Assembly: GCA_910586805.1 (NCBI GenBank)
Contig: CAJUJC010000022.1
Span: 1-20,969, forward strand
Direction of reading: 5' to 3'
Source of the DNA: an uncultured Erysipelotrichales bacterium
GTDB lineage: Bacteria > Bacillota_I > Bacilli_A > Erysipelotrichales > Coprobacillaceae
DNA: 20,969 nt
Below, in pieces: positions 14,197 to 20,969 of this stretch (its first letter is position 1; each line of letters starts with the position of its first letter). The notes below the pieces were generated by a model, which saw only the letters and a program-made list of their open reading frames with translations, made no database searches and had not been told where the DNA came from. The position numbers and the translations under genes were made by a program.

Positions 14197-14217
14197 ATCC
14201 ACTATTGTGGATTTTTT
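14195..14217 (+). terminator. Intrinsic terminator shared with two converging stop codons
   Basis: AAATCCAC, loop TATT, GTGGATTT and a six-T run on the plus strand. The plus-strand stop codon (14194-14196) and the stop codon of the minus-strand sir2 remnant (14202-14204) both lie in the hairpin. On the minus strand no T run follows, so it serves the plus-strand gene. Confidence 0.85.
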
Positions 14218-14711
14218 ATTTGTTCTAATACTCTTCTCACATTATGAGCAGCATCTTCTTGTATCTCTATGATTTGAGCACCACGCATTTTGGCTACATC
14301 TCTTAAATCACAAGCAATGGCTGTATGATATGAACAACCAATAACTATAAAAATATCTTCTGGCTCTAAGTCATAACACATTTCGTATGCTTTTTGATAA
14401 TTAGGTGCAGGATCACCATATAATACAGGTTTATTATACAAACGATATGCAATATCCATCTCATCATCTTCTGGTAATCCACCATGTAATTCTAATGCAT
14501 CACTTCCTGCTAATTTATGTAATCCATCAATGTTCATTGTTATAATAGGGATATGATATTGAACTAATGCATAATGGGCATCATTAGGCTTAGCACCATT
14601 CATGCTCTTTTTTAATTCTTTAATCACTTCATTGTATTCTAATGGATGTTTTTTCGCAAAACTTCTAAATAATTTCTCTCTCGCTTCTGTTTTTTCCATA
14701 AATGTGGATAT
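14202..14711 (-). pseudogene. 5'-truncated sir2 paralog
   Basis: A 165-codon open frame from an internal ATG (14699), about three quarters identical in protein to residues 21-180 of the intact Sir2 protein at 16976-17545. The NAD-binding N-terminal part (GAGIS and surroundings) is missing. Homology continues only four codons ahead of the ATG (I-S-T-F, against I-P-T-F in the intact copy) before it stops just 9 bp from the end of the membrane gene at 14721. No ribosome site precedes the ATG. It keeps the NIDGLH motif, the catalytic-type ELHGG and GCSY, but without the first Rossmann strand it should not bind NAD normally. I call it a pseudogene; translation from a weak site remains possible. 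Confidence 0.8.
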
Positions 14712-14720
14712 TATATAAAG

Positions 14721-16976
14721 CTAACATTTTTTATTTTCAAATAATTCTTTATATATACTTTCACAAATACTTTTTGCATCAGATTCATCAGAAAAATATA
14801 CATTTAAAGTTTCTTTTCTAATGATAAAAGACTTTTTCAATACATCCTTCTGTGTTTTAGATAACGCAGTTAATTGCGTTTTAAAATTAATATATATCCA
14901 ATTATACTTGTTATATAATTCTTGATTTTTATTTTTATATTTTTTCATACTAATTTTAATGTGTGTAAGATTAATAACAAAAATTGTTCCAACGAAAATT
15001 CCAGAAGCATCTACATCCTTAATATAATCACATATTAATTGATAAAACTTTTTAATCTTTACAAAAACTCTACAAGCATAGTCAAATTTATATTGTTTAG
15101 GATCTGAAATTTCTAATTTATTAAATAAATACCACCCCAAACAATTTGATACAGATTGTGACAAATTTGAATTAATTGATTCTATAGATTTTACACCTAT
15201 ATAATAGAAATGATTATACACCTTTTCCTCAATTAAACTATTTTCTAATTGATCATCTAAAACGTTTATCATATAATCCTTTATATCATTATCATCTAAA
15301 TTATCTAAAATTTTATCTACAATATCAAAAACATTATCAATATAAGGATACAAACTTTCATTGTCTTTAATATATTTTTTTGATCCAATATCAAATATTT
15401 TTTCTATTAATTGTATCATATTAATATACACTTCTTTTGATGTATGTCCTAATAATTTTTTCCCTAAAGTTTCAAATACTATCATATAGTCATCAAAATT
15501 ATCTTCGCATAAATTTTCTTTTAAAACAAATAAAGTATAGTTATAAAGTGCATCATCCTTAGTATGTCTTATGCTTAAAGATTTTATCATGTTTTGGCTA
15601 GTTTCCTTTTTTATACCAATAGCAAATATAAACTCAAATATTTTTTCTAAAGATATAATACCAATATCTTTAGAAGATAAACTTCTACTAATTTGCATTA
15701 ATTGTTCAAAAATTTTAACTTTATTTTCTTCAGAAATTTTTTCATCACTAAATAATTTTAAAAGATAATCACACATGGTATATATAATACGTTCAAATTC
15801 ATAATTATTTACAATATATATCTTATATATTCTAGATATTAATTTTAATTGATTATCAATATTTGTGGATAATTCATATATATTCTTAATCATAGAAATC
15901 TCAAAAGTATGATTCTTTCCACTATAACTTTCTGCATTGATAATAGAAATAATAATTTTTAATCGATCAATATTGAATACATCCTCAATATATTCATGGC
16001 AATTGATTAAAACACTTATATAACCAGCTACGATTGCGTGCATTTGCTGATTAGTTACTTGATAATTATGAATATAAAAAGTCATAAATAAATTATCCAA
16101 TTCTTCTACTAAAATATTCAAATTATCGTCATTTTGCTTATCTTGTTTCTCTATATATTTATAATAAGTATCCATCAACAGCAAAACATTTTTTGAATTA
16201 TCCTGTTTAATTTCTAAAGATAAAAATTCCGAATAAATTGAAAGATACTGTTCTAATATGTGTTTATTTTTTAAATTTGATGTCACCTCTATTATTTTAA
16301 AAAATAGTTTCAAAAATTTATAAAAAATTTTGCTATCTTTTCTCATTATAAAATAAGCTATCTCTAATGATTTAATAATTCTATCTTCATTCGAATTAAG
16401 CTCTATATTACTATAATGATTTTTTATTATAACTTGTTCAGATGAACATACAATATCTAAAAATAAGTGTATTATTTTTTCATAGTCAACACTATTTTTC
16501 ATACTTCTATTTTTCACTAGCCATCTGTACAGATCATCAAAGGAATTATTTATGTCGTCAAATTGATTATTCTGATTTTTTTCTACATGTCTTAACCTCT
16601 TTTTTATTCGATACTGTAAGACTTCTATATCGTTCCAAATATGTTCATTAATTAATTTTATAATCACATACAATGCTAACTCCATGATTATTAACATTGT
16701 TGTGAAAAGATTTAAATTAGCTATAAAAGAAGTATGTATTAAAAATAAAATACAAGTTGATAAACTTTGAATTACTACTGTAACAAAAAACAATACTTTC
16801 ATCCATAAATATTTAAAATACTTTAATTTAGAATCAGAAATAATAAATATTACAGATAAAAAAGATATTACAAACTCAAAATTAACTGTTATTGTTGGAA
16901 ATTTATATTTATTAATAAACCACAAACATAACACTATTAAAAATATAACTCCAATAATTTTAAAGATTTTTTTCAT
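14721..16976 (-). CDS. Large four-TM helical protein of unknown function, coupled to sir2
   Basis: A 751-residue protein with four predicted membrane segments near the N-terminus (about residues 4-21, 34-48, 59-82 and 85-110). A basic linker is followed by about 600 residues of mostly helical cytoplasmic sequence rich in Ile, Lys, Asn and Asp. No conserved enzyme motif is visible; the regular helix lengths hint at a repeat solenoid. I do not recognise a family. The start is ATG 16976, whose A overlaps the TGA stop of sir2 (TGATG), so translation is probably coupled. Base and residue use are visibly more AT-driven than in the core genes, suggesting acquisition. A membrane effector or sensor working with the upstream Sir2 protein is inferred from context only. 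Confidence 0.82.
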   Translation of the reverse strand: MKKIFKIIGVIFLIVLCLWFINKYKFPTITVNFEFVISFLSVIFIISDSKLKYFKYLWMKVLFFVTVVIQSLSTCILFLIHTSFIANLNLFTTMLIIMELALYVIIKLINEHIWNDIEVLQYRIKKRLRHVEKNQNNQFDDINNSFDDLYRWLVKNRSMKNSVDYEKIIHLFLDIVCSSEQVIIKNHYSNIELNSNEDRIIKSLEIAYFIMRKDSKIFYKFLKLFFKIIEVTSNLKNKHILEQYLSIYSEFLSLEIKQDNSKNVLLLMDTYYKYIEKQDKQNDDNLNILVEELDNLFMTFYIHNYQVTNQQMHAIVAGYISVLINCHEYIEDVFNIDRLKIIISIINAESYSGKNHTFEISMIKNIYELSTNIDNQLKLISRIYKIYIVNNYEFERIIYTMCDYLLKLFSDEKISEENKVKIFEQLMQISRSLSSKDIGIISLEKIFEFIFAIGIKKETSQNMIKSLSIRHTKDDALYNYTLFVLKENLCEDNFDDYMIVFETLGKKLLGHTSKEVYINMIQLIEKIFDIGSKKYIKDNESLYPYIDNVFDIVDKILDNLDDNDIKDYMINVLDDQLENSLIEEKVYNHFYYIGVKSIESINSNLSQSVSNCLGWYLFNKLEISDPKQYKFDYACRVFVKIKKFYQLICDYIKDVDASGIFVGTIFVINLTHIKISMKKYKNKNQELYNKYNWIYINFKTQLTALSKTQKDVLKKSFIIRKETLNVYFSDESDAKSICESIYKELFENKKC

Positions 16977-17545
16977 CAAAATTCGCCCACTTTCATTAAA
17001 AAAGTTTTTTCTAAAATTTTTCTTACATTATGTGCAGCATCTTCTTGTATCTCAATAATTCTTACTCCTCTTGATTTAGCGACTTCTCGTAAATCACAAG
17101 CAATAGCTGTATAATACGAACAACCAATCACCATAAACACATCATCCGATGTTAGATCATAGACCATCTCGTAAGCACGCTGATAATTTGGTGCTGGGTC
17201 ACCATATAAAACAGGTTTATTATATAAAGACCAAGCAATGTCCATTTCATCATCTTTAGGCAGTCCACCATGAAGTTCTAACGCATCGCTTCCTGCAAGT
17301 TTATGTAACCCATCAATATTCATGGTAATAACAGGTATCTTATATTCAGCTAAAGCAATATGAGCATCATTAGGTTTAGCTCCATTTATATTCGCCTTAA
17401 GTTGTCTGATTACTTCATTATATTCTTCATGATGTGTTTCGGCAAAACTTCTAAATAATTTCTCTCTCACTTCTGGTTTTTCCATAAAAGTTGGTATATT
17501 TGATTGTTTTGATATTCCAGCTCCTGTAAATGCAATAATTTTCAT
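16976..17545 (-). CDS. Sir2-family NAD-dependent protein, small zinc-less type
   Basis: A 189-residue protein with the Sir2 motifs in order: GAGIS (8-12) for NAD, NIDGLH (76-81), ELHGG with the catalytic-type H92, and GCSYYTAIACDL (141-152) where sirtuins have GTS-x-V. It lacks the zinc-binding cysteine pairs of classical sirtuins and has Met75 where they usually have Gln (QN). Members hydrolyse NAD while deacylating lysines, or in some defence systems simply deplete NAD; the activity here is not decided. SD GGAGGGG lies 5 nt before the ATG. The ATG overlaps the stop of the DUF3795-like gene (ATGA), and its stop overlaps the membrane gene start, forming a three-gene operon. A truncated second copy lies 2.3 kb downstream. 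Confidence 0.82.
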   Translation of the reverse strand: MKIIAFTGAGISKQSNIPTFMEKPEVREKLFRSFAETHHEEYNEVIRQLKANINGAKPNDAHIALAEYKIPVITMNIDGLHKLAGSDALELHGGLPKDDEMDIAWSLYNKPVLYGDPAPNYQRAYEMVYDLTSDDVFMVIGCSYYTAIACDLREVAKSRGVRIIEIQEDAAHNVRKILEKTFLMKVGEF

Positions 17546-17928
17546 GATTTCCCCTCCAATATAAACTTTATGATATCTTCTTCGTTTTCAAATTCATCAT
17601 AATCCCCGTAATGGTTATTATTTTTATGATATTGAATACCTTGTTTTTGATTTCTTAACAAACATTCAATCAGTTTATCTTCACCATATCTTTGTAAAAA
17701 TATAGAAAAAGCTCTTATTCTTGTTTTATATAAAATTGTATCTAAACAAGGAAAACTTTCACATTCATAACAACCACATAACTCATGTTCTTTACAACAG
17801 TGATAATTCTTACAATGAATTATATCTTGACAACCACCTTGTTTGCATCCTACACACTGTTCATCATCTTCACATAATGCACAAACCAGTCCACAATATC
17901 CTATTCCTCTTTCTTCCCTCATTTTCAT
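17542..17928 (-). CDS. Cys-rich DUF3795-like protein
   Basis: A 128-residue protein. Its first half holds about a dozen cysteines starting GYCGLVCALC, then CVGCKQGGC and CKNYHCC, CGCYECESFPC, the layout of DUF3795 proteins; several could bind metal or iron-sulfur clusters. The second half is helical with no known motif. The start is ATG 17928, behind GAGGGG with 6 nt spacing; the in-frame ATG at 17955 lies next to the -10 box and has no ribosome site. It is the first gene of the operon with sir2 and the membrane gene. Confidence 0.72.
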   Translation of the reverse strand: MKMREERGIGYCGLVCALCEDDEQCVGCKQGGCQDIIHCKNYHCCKEHELCGCYECESFPCLDTILYKTRIRAFSIFLQRYGEDKLIECLLRNQKQGIQYHKNNNHYGDYDEFENEEDIIKFILEGKS

Positions 17929-17961
17929 CTCTATCCCCTCATTCTTTTTATTCATGAAAGT

Positions 17962-17970
17962 ATTATATCA
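17962..17970 (-). promoter_or_regulatory. Extended -10 promoter of the DUF3795-sir2-membrane operon
   Basis: TGATATAAT on the minus strand, about 33 nt ahead of the chosen start. No good -35 box is found at 17 bp. Confidence 0.5.
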
Positions 17971-17975
17971 TAAAT

Positions 17976-18007
17976 AAAAATAACAACCATCAAGGATTGT
18001 TATTTTT
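17976..18007 (-). terminator. Intrinsic terminator of nim-like gene 1
   Basis: A 13-bp stem on the minus strand (AAAAATAACAATC paired with GGTTGTTATTTTT, one G-U pair) with a CTTGAT loop, a few bases past the stop at 18011. Its core resembles the terminator after nim-like gene 2. Confidence 0.8.
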
Positions 18008-18010
18008 ATA

Positions 18011-18487
18011 CTAATGAATATTATTTCTTCTTTTTCCAATCATATCAGTCACTTTTAATCTTAAAACAGTTGTCACTTTTATCATATCTGTATTAAACTT
18101 AAAATCTTCAGCATGATATTGACGCATCAAGATTTTTAAAGCTTCAAACTTATCTTCATTAGATACAATTTCAATGTTACCGTGTCCAACAACACTCGCA
18201 TACCCCATTGTACAACTCATTCTTTCCTCATAAAGAATAAAATTATGATCACAATCCATCTCAAATGTTGCACGATTATCTTTAGCTATTAAATCTAATT
18301 TTGTCCCTTTATTCGCACAGTGAAAATATAAATAGACCTGATTTCCTTGTACATCTAAACCAAAATTTAATGGTACCAAATATGGATAACCATCTTCATC
18401 TTTCAATCCAAGTACACAAGAATCACATATCTTCATAATCTTAATCATTTCATCAAAATCAGTAATTTCTCTATCTTTTCTTCTCAT
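18011..18487 (-). CDS. Nim/pyridoxamine 5'-phosphate oxidase-like flavin protein 1
   Basis: A 158-residue protein of the split-barrel FMN-binding fold. It starts MRRKDREITDFDEMIKIMK, followed by GYPYLVPLNFGLD, LYFHCANKGTKLDLI and SVVGHGNIEIV, the pattern of NimA-like 5-nitroimidazole reductases and related pyridoxamine 5'-phosphate oxidase family members (usual length about 155). The G-x-P-Y-x-V/L-P and H-x-A/x-x-G-x-K-x-x-x-L motifs are clear. Members reduce nitro groups or act as heme/flavin-binding redox proteins; the substrate is unknown. The start is ATG 18487 with AAGGAGGG upstream; the longer frame to 18529 has no ribosome site. Paired direct repeats lie upstream. Confidence 0.85.
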   Translation of the reverse strand: MRRKDREITDFDEMIKIMKICDSCVLGLKDEDGYPYLVPLNFGLDVQGNQVYLYFHCANKGTKLDLIAKDNRATFEMDCDHNFILYEERMSCTMGYASVVGHGNIEIVSNEDKFEALKILMRQYHAEDFKFNTDMIKVTTVLRLKVTDMIGKRRNNIH

Positions 18488-18512
18488 TATAAATCCCTCC
18501 TTGTTTGCATTA

Positions 18513-18541
18513 ACTATAAAATACTTCATCTCTTTTCAAAA
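18513..18541 (-). promoter_or_regulatory. Promoter of nim-like gene 1
   Basis: TATAGT (18513-18518) with TTTTGA (18536-18541) at 17 bp, or TTGAAA at 15 bp, on the minus strand. The -35 match is poor, as in activator-dependent promoters. A direct repeat ends 21 bp upstream. Confidence 0.45.
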
Positions 18542-18562
18542 AACAATACTTGTTGATTAATA

Positions 18563-18578
18563 TGACACTTTACTACAA
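18563..18578 (-). repeat. 16-bp direct repeat, copy 1b (upstream of nim-like gene 1)
   Basis: Minus-strand TTGTAGTAAAGTGTCA. Consensus with the three other copies is about TGTAGTAWTATGACA. It lies about 21 bp ahead of the proposed -35 of nim-like gene 1. Confidence 0.65.
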
Positions 18579-18605
18579 AAAATCAAATAAACACAGAGAC
18601 TAAAA

Positions 18606-18621
18606 TGTCATAATACTACAC
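18606..18621 (-). repeat. 16-bp direct repeat, copy 1a (upstream of nim-like gene 1)
   Basis: Minus-strand GTGTAGTATTATGACA, starting exactly 43 bp from copy 1b, a distance near four helical turns. It lies just after the end of the RpiR regulator gene. Confidence 0.68.
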
Positions 18622-18629
18622 TATTAAAA

Positions 18630-19457
18630 TTAATTTTCATATATGTCTTTATAAATTTGTTCTAATTGAATTGTATTTTCATAATTTTGTGAAAACAAAA
18701 TGACATAAATCAAATCAAGAATATATTTTATTGACATATAAAAAACACTATCTCTTAATTGAGCACTTGTTTGTTCTACCAAACCATATAAACAATAATC
18801 ACAATATTGAGCTAAACCTTCATCTAAATTTGAAGTTAAAAGAATCGTTTTAACTCCTCTTACCTTTAATATTTTAGCAATTTTCTTTAAATGAGTATTA
18901 TTTCCCTTTTTACTAATAAAAATGACAACATGATCTTGACGAGTATTTAATCCTACATATAATTCTTTATCACTATGATGATACACTTGAACAAATTTCC
19001 CAACACTCCACAAAAGATGACTTGCATAATCTCCAATAGATGCATTTGTATCATTTGCAATAATATCAATATACTGATATTTACTTATATAAGCCATTAC
19101 TTGAGTTAAAACTTCCATTGATAATAACTCTTTTGTTTTTTGAATAATGTTGATTTCAATCTCAGATATTTTATTAACAAGTGATAACATATCTTCATTA
19201 GGCATAACAGATAATGTAGGATTTTTTATATTTTTCAAATCTGATACAATATGTAATTTAAAATCATTATATGATTGATATTTTAGCTTTTTGATGAATC
19301 GAATAATTGAAGTTGAACTTGTGTATGTCCTTCTTGCAAGCTCACCTGAAGAAAGATGTGGTATTTCTTCAAGATGATTAATAATATATTGGATAATCAC
19401 ATCATCATTATCATTTAAATGATTAGCCTGTTTTATTCTATCAAAAATAGTGTCCAT
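18630..19457 (-). CDS. MurR/RpiR-family transcriptional regulator with SIS domain
   Basis: A 275-residue regulator of normal family length. An N-terminal HTH_6 domain (about residues 5-75; the recognition region reads SSGELARRTYTSSTSIIRFIKKL, like the S-x-x-x-L-A-x-x-x-x-x-S-x-x-x-I-x-R-F family pattern) is followed by a sugar-phosphate SIS domain (about 110-245, IDIIANDTNASIGDYASHLL and VVIFISKKGNNTHLKKIAKI). These proteins sense phosphorylated sugars and control sugar use genes. No sugar gene lies next to it; its neighbours are nim-like genes. SD AAGGAAG is upstream. Its -10 box (TGTTATAAT, 19480-19488) overlaps the tail of the preceding terminator. Confidence 0.9.
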   Translation of the reverse strand: MDTIFDRIKQANHLNDNDDVIIQYIINHLEEIPHLSSGELARRTYTSSTSIIRFIKKLKYQSYNDFKLHIVSDLKNIKNPTLSVMPNEDMLSLVNKISEIEINIIQKTKELLSMEVLTQVMAYISKYQYIDIIANDTNASIGDYASHLLWSVGKFVQVYHHSDKELYVGLNTRQDHVVIFISKKGNNTHLKKIAKILKVRGVKTILLTSNLDEGLAQYCDYCLYGLVEQTSAQLRDSVFYMSIKYILDLIYVILFSQNYENTIQLEQIYKDIYEN

Positions 19458-19479
19458 ATTTTCACTTCCTTATAAAAAA

Positions 19480-19488
19480 ATTATAACA
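19480..19488 (-). promoter_or_regulatory. Extended -10 promoter of the RpiR-type regulator
   Basis: TGTTATAAT on the minus strand, 22 nt ahead of the start codon and directly behind the terminator of nim-like gene 2. Confidence 0.5.
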
Positions 19489-19517
19489 CAAAAAAACAAC
19501 AACCATAAAGATTGTTG
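19489..19517 (-). terminator. Intrinsic terminator of nim-like gene 2
   Basis: CAACAATC pairs with GGTTGTTG (one U-G) around a TTTAT loop on the minus strand, followed by seven T, 9 nt after the stop codon. Confidence 0.82.
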
Positions 19518-19526
19518 CAATAAATA

Positions 19527-20120
19527 TTATTTTTTGTTTTTTCTCTTTGCAATAATATCACTTATATCAAAAGGTTCATCATCTTTAGACATTGAATAAA
19601 CATCCATAAATGGAACGTCTTCAATCTTCCTTAATGGAAATTCAGACTTTGCAGTCACATGATGCATATCACATACAATTTTTCCAATAAACATTGGTGG
19701 CATTGTTTTTCTACTTTCTAAAGGCACAATATCTCTATTGTTACATGTATATAAAAGATCATAACCTCTCCTGAATGTATCATAATCTTCTTTAACATCA
19801 ATAACTTCAATCTTTCCTTTAGCAATCACACTCCTATAATCATGCCTATGCCCTTTATAAGGTCTATCAGGAAAATCATTAAACATACTAAATTCAAGGC
19901 AGACTTTAGGATCATTTCTCATTAAATCTAACTTATGTCCTCTTTTCATAAAATGAATATAAACAACTAATTCCTTTTCATTAATTTCAAATCCAAAATT
20001 AGTTGGTACAACATAAGGATAACCATCTATGTCATGTAATCCAATATGAACATGACTAAATTGTTTTAACATTGCTTCAATCAATTCAATTTCTACAACT
20101 TCTCTTTCAAAATGTAACAT
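19527..20120 (-). CDS. Nim/pyridoxamine 5'-phosphate oxidase-like flavin protein 2
   Basis: A 197-residue member of the same split-barrel family as the gene at 18011. Matching motifs are GYPYVVPTNFGFE, YIHFMKRGHKLDLM and SVIAKGKIEVID. A C-terminal extension of about 40 charged residues (ending IIAKRKNKK) is not shared with the paralog. The start is ATG 20120 with GGAGG 8 nt upstream. It has a TTGAAT/TATTCT promoter (20140-20168), a 16-bp repeat pair ahead of it and a terminator similar to its paralog's. An FMN-dependent reductase or detoxifying role is inferred from the family. Confidence 0.84.
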   Translation of the reverse strand: MLHFEREVVEIELIEAMLKQFSHVHIGLHDIDGYPYVVPTNFGFEINEKELVVYIHFMKRGHKLDLMRNDPKVCLEFSMFNDFPDRPYKGHRHDYRSVIAKGKIEVIDVKEDYDTFRRGYDLLYTCNNRDIVPLESRKTMPPMFIGKIVCDMHHVTAKSEFPLRKIEDVPFMDVYSMSKDDEPFDISDIIAKRKNKK

Positions 20121-20139
20121 ATTCTCTTCCTCCAACATG

Positions 20140-20168
20140 AGAATAACTCATAAAATATGTTTATTCAA
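20140..20168 (-). promoter_or_regulatory. SigA-type promoter of nim-like gene 2
   Basis: TTGAAT (20163-20168) and TATTCT (20140-20145) with a 17-bp spacer on the minus strand. A direct repeat ends 16 bp upstream of the -35. Confidence 0.58.
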
Positions 20169-20184
20169 GAATTTATATTTATTT

Positions 20185-20200
20185 TGAAATATCACTACAA
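20185..20200 (-). repeat. 16-bp direct repeat, copy 2b (upstream of nim-like gene 2)
   Basis: Minus-strand TTGTAGTGATATTTCA, 64 nt upstream of the start codon (75 nt for copy 1b at the paralog). Confidence 0.6.
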
Positions 20201-20227
20201 TAATATTCAACATATATATAATAAAAT

Positions 20228-20243
20228 TGTCATAATGCAACAC
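20228..20243 (-). repeat. 16-bp direct repeat, copy 2a (upstream of nim-like gene 2)
   Basis: Minus-strand GTGTTGCATTATGACA, starting exactly 43 bp from copy 2b, the same spacing as copies 1a and 1b. Confidence 0.66.
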
Positions 20244-20257
20244 TAAAAAATAAACAC

Positions 20258-20920
20258 TCATTCCAACTTCCCACCATGATAATAACATTCATAAATTTTT
20301 TCATCCTGATAAAAAATATCCTCATAACCATGAAAATAATCTATATCACCATCAACTTTATTATGATAGCAATAATCACCCTTAGTATAACTCTCAGGTC
20401 CTCTATATGGCAAAGAAACAGGAACTCTTTTCAATGCTTCTTTTAAAAAATCTCCATCAAAATTCTTTCCAATAACTCTCCCATAATAATTCATAGACCA
20501 AATTGGAATATCATGTTCATAAACAATTTCTTCACCTGAAAACTTTGAACTTCCTAAAAAACTATCTAAATACTTATAACAACCTTCTTGATATACATAA
20601 TCATGAGAACCCATTCTTGATGAACTGACTTTTCCTTTTTTATTAGCATATGTCTCTTTCTTTTCCTTCACCAAAAAAGCATTTAATTCATAAATATTCA
20701 TATCTTTTGTATCAACAGTTACACAATCATCATCTTTTACTAATGTATCTATTGTAATACCAAATAAATTTGATAAATCAATCAAATACTCAAGACCAGG
20801 TAACACAATACCACTTTCCCATTTGGTTATAATCTGTCTTGAAACATTTAAATAACTTGCTAAATCCTCTTGTGTCAACATATTCTTTTTTCTATAATAC
20901 TTTAATTTTTCATTAAACAT
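20258..20920 (-). CDS. XRE-family regulator with C-terminal DUF5680-like domain
   Basis: A 220-residue protein. The XRE helix-turn-helix spans residues 3-58 (FNEKLKYYRKKNMLTQEDLASYL, then NVSRQIITKWESGIVLPGLEYLI). A domain of about 130 residues follows with YANKKGKVSSSRMGSHDYVYQEG, YLDSFLGSSKFSGEE and a motif region PYRGPESYTKGDYCYHN, matching the DUF5680 type often fused to XRE domains. That domain probably senses a ligand; its identity is unknown. The start is ATG 20920 with GAGGTGA 5 nt before; the longer frame to 20953 is not needed. No clear terminator follows, and the first nim repeat lies 14 bp past its stop. Confidence 0.85.
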   Translation of the reverse strand: MFNEKLKYYRKKNMLTQEDLASYLNVSRQIITKWESGIVLPGLEYLIDLSNLFGITIDTLVKDDDCVTVDTKDMNIYELNAFLVKEKKETYANKKGKVSSSRMGSHDYVYQEGCYKYLDSFLGSSKFSGEEIVYEHDIPIWSMNYYGRVIGKNFDGDFLKEALKRVPVSLPYRGPESYTKGDYCYHNKVDGDIDYFHGYEDIFYQDEKIYECYYHGGKLE

Positions 20921-20969
20921 TATTTTCACCTCAATACCAGTGTATCTTTTCATCTTATAACAATCTAGC

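Noticed and set aside
14202..17928. The Sir2 operon as an integrated mobile element with its own recombinase
   Set aside because: No integrase, transposase, terminal inverted repeats or tRNA target was found; only the sir2 duplication hints at past rearrangement.
1..20969. tRNA, rRNA, CRISPR array or classical riboswitch
   Set aside because: No cloverleaf, rRNA core segment, regularly spaced repeat or known riboswitch core was recognised by eye on either strand; a covariance-model scan was not possible here.

Overview
The window looks like a chromosome segment of a low-GC, spore-forming Firmicute. It is AT-rich and carries strong AGGAGG-type ribosome binding sites, intrinsic terminators and TTGACA/TATAAT-like promoters. 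It also carries endospore genes (spoIVA, spmA, spmB, a dacB-type carboxypeptidase, a spoVIF-like gene). The gene content and AT richness suggest the Erysipelotrichales/Coprobacillaceae side of the Firmicutes; that placement is inference. Almost everything is on the minus strand, so transcription runs from high to low coordinates.

Positions 1-1900: the start of a dnaD-like gene runs off the left edge behind a ypmB/tseB-like gene. Then come a YugP-type membrane zinc protease and an HU gene, each with a clear terminator. Positions 1949-8770: the core block follows the Bacillus order (cmk, der, spoIVA, hup). It is interrupted by a spoVIF-like gene, an Lsa-type ABC-F gene and a pair of overlapping flavodoxin-like genes. 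The ABC-F gene is preceded by a compact leader with a promoter, a six-codon upstream ORF and mutually exclusive RNA stems ending in a terminator. This looks like ribosome-mediated attenuation.

Positions 8810-13720: a charged tail-anchored protein of unknown role, a divergent ferredoxin, a small zinc ribbon protein, rluB, and the overlapping dacB-spmA-spmB sporulation operon with a SigE-like promoter. A DUF5662-type protein sits upstream of dacB.

Positions 13720-17960 are the accessory part. A plus-strand two-TM protein converges on a 5'-truncated sir2 copy. An intact sir2 paralog lies 2.3 kb upstream in an overlapping operon with a Cys-rich DUF3795-like gene and an unrecognised 751-residue four-TM helical protein. 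The truncated copy begins exactly where that membrane gene ends, so the membrane gene appears to have been inserted into, or duplicated with, a sir2 locus.

Positions 18000-20969: two Nim/pyridoxamine-phosphate-oxidase-like genes flank an RpiR/SIS regulator, followed by an XRE-DUF5680 regulator. Both nim-like genes carry an upstream pair of 16-bp direct repeats spaced exactly 43 bp start to start, and near-identical terminator hairpins. This suggests a shared regulator.

No rRNA, tRNA, CRISPR array, transposase or integrase was seen.
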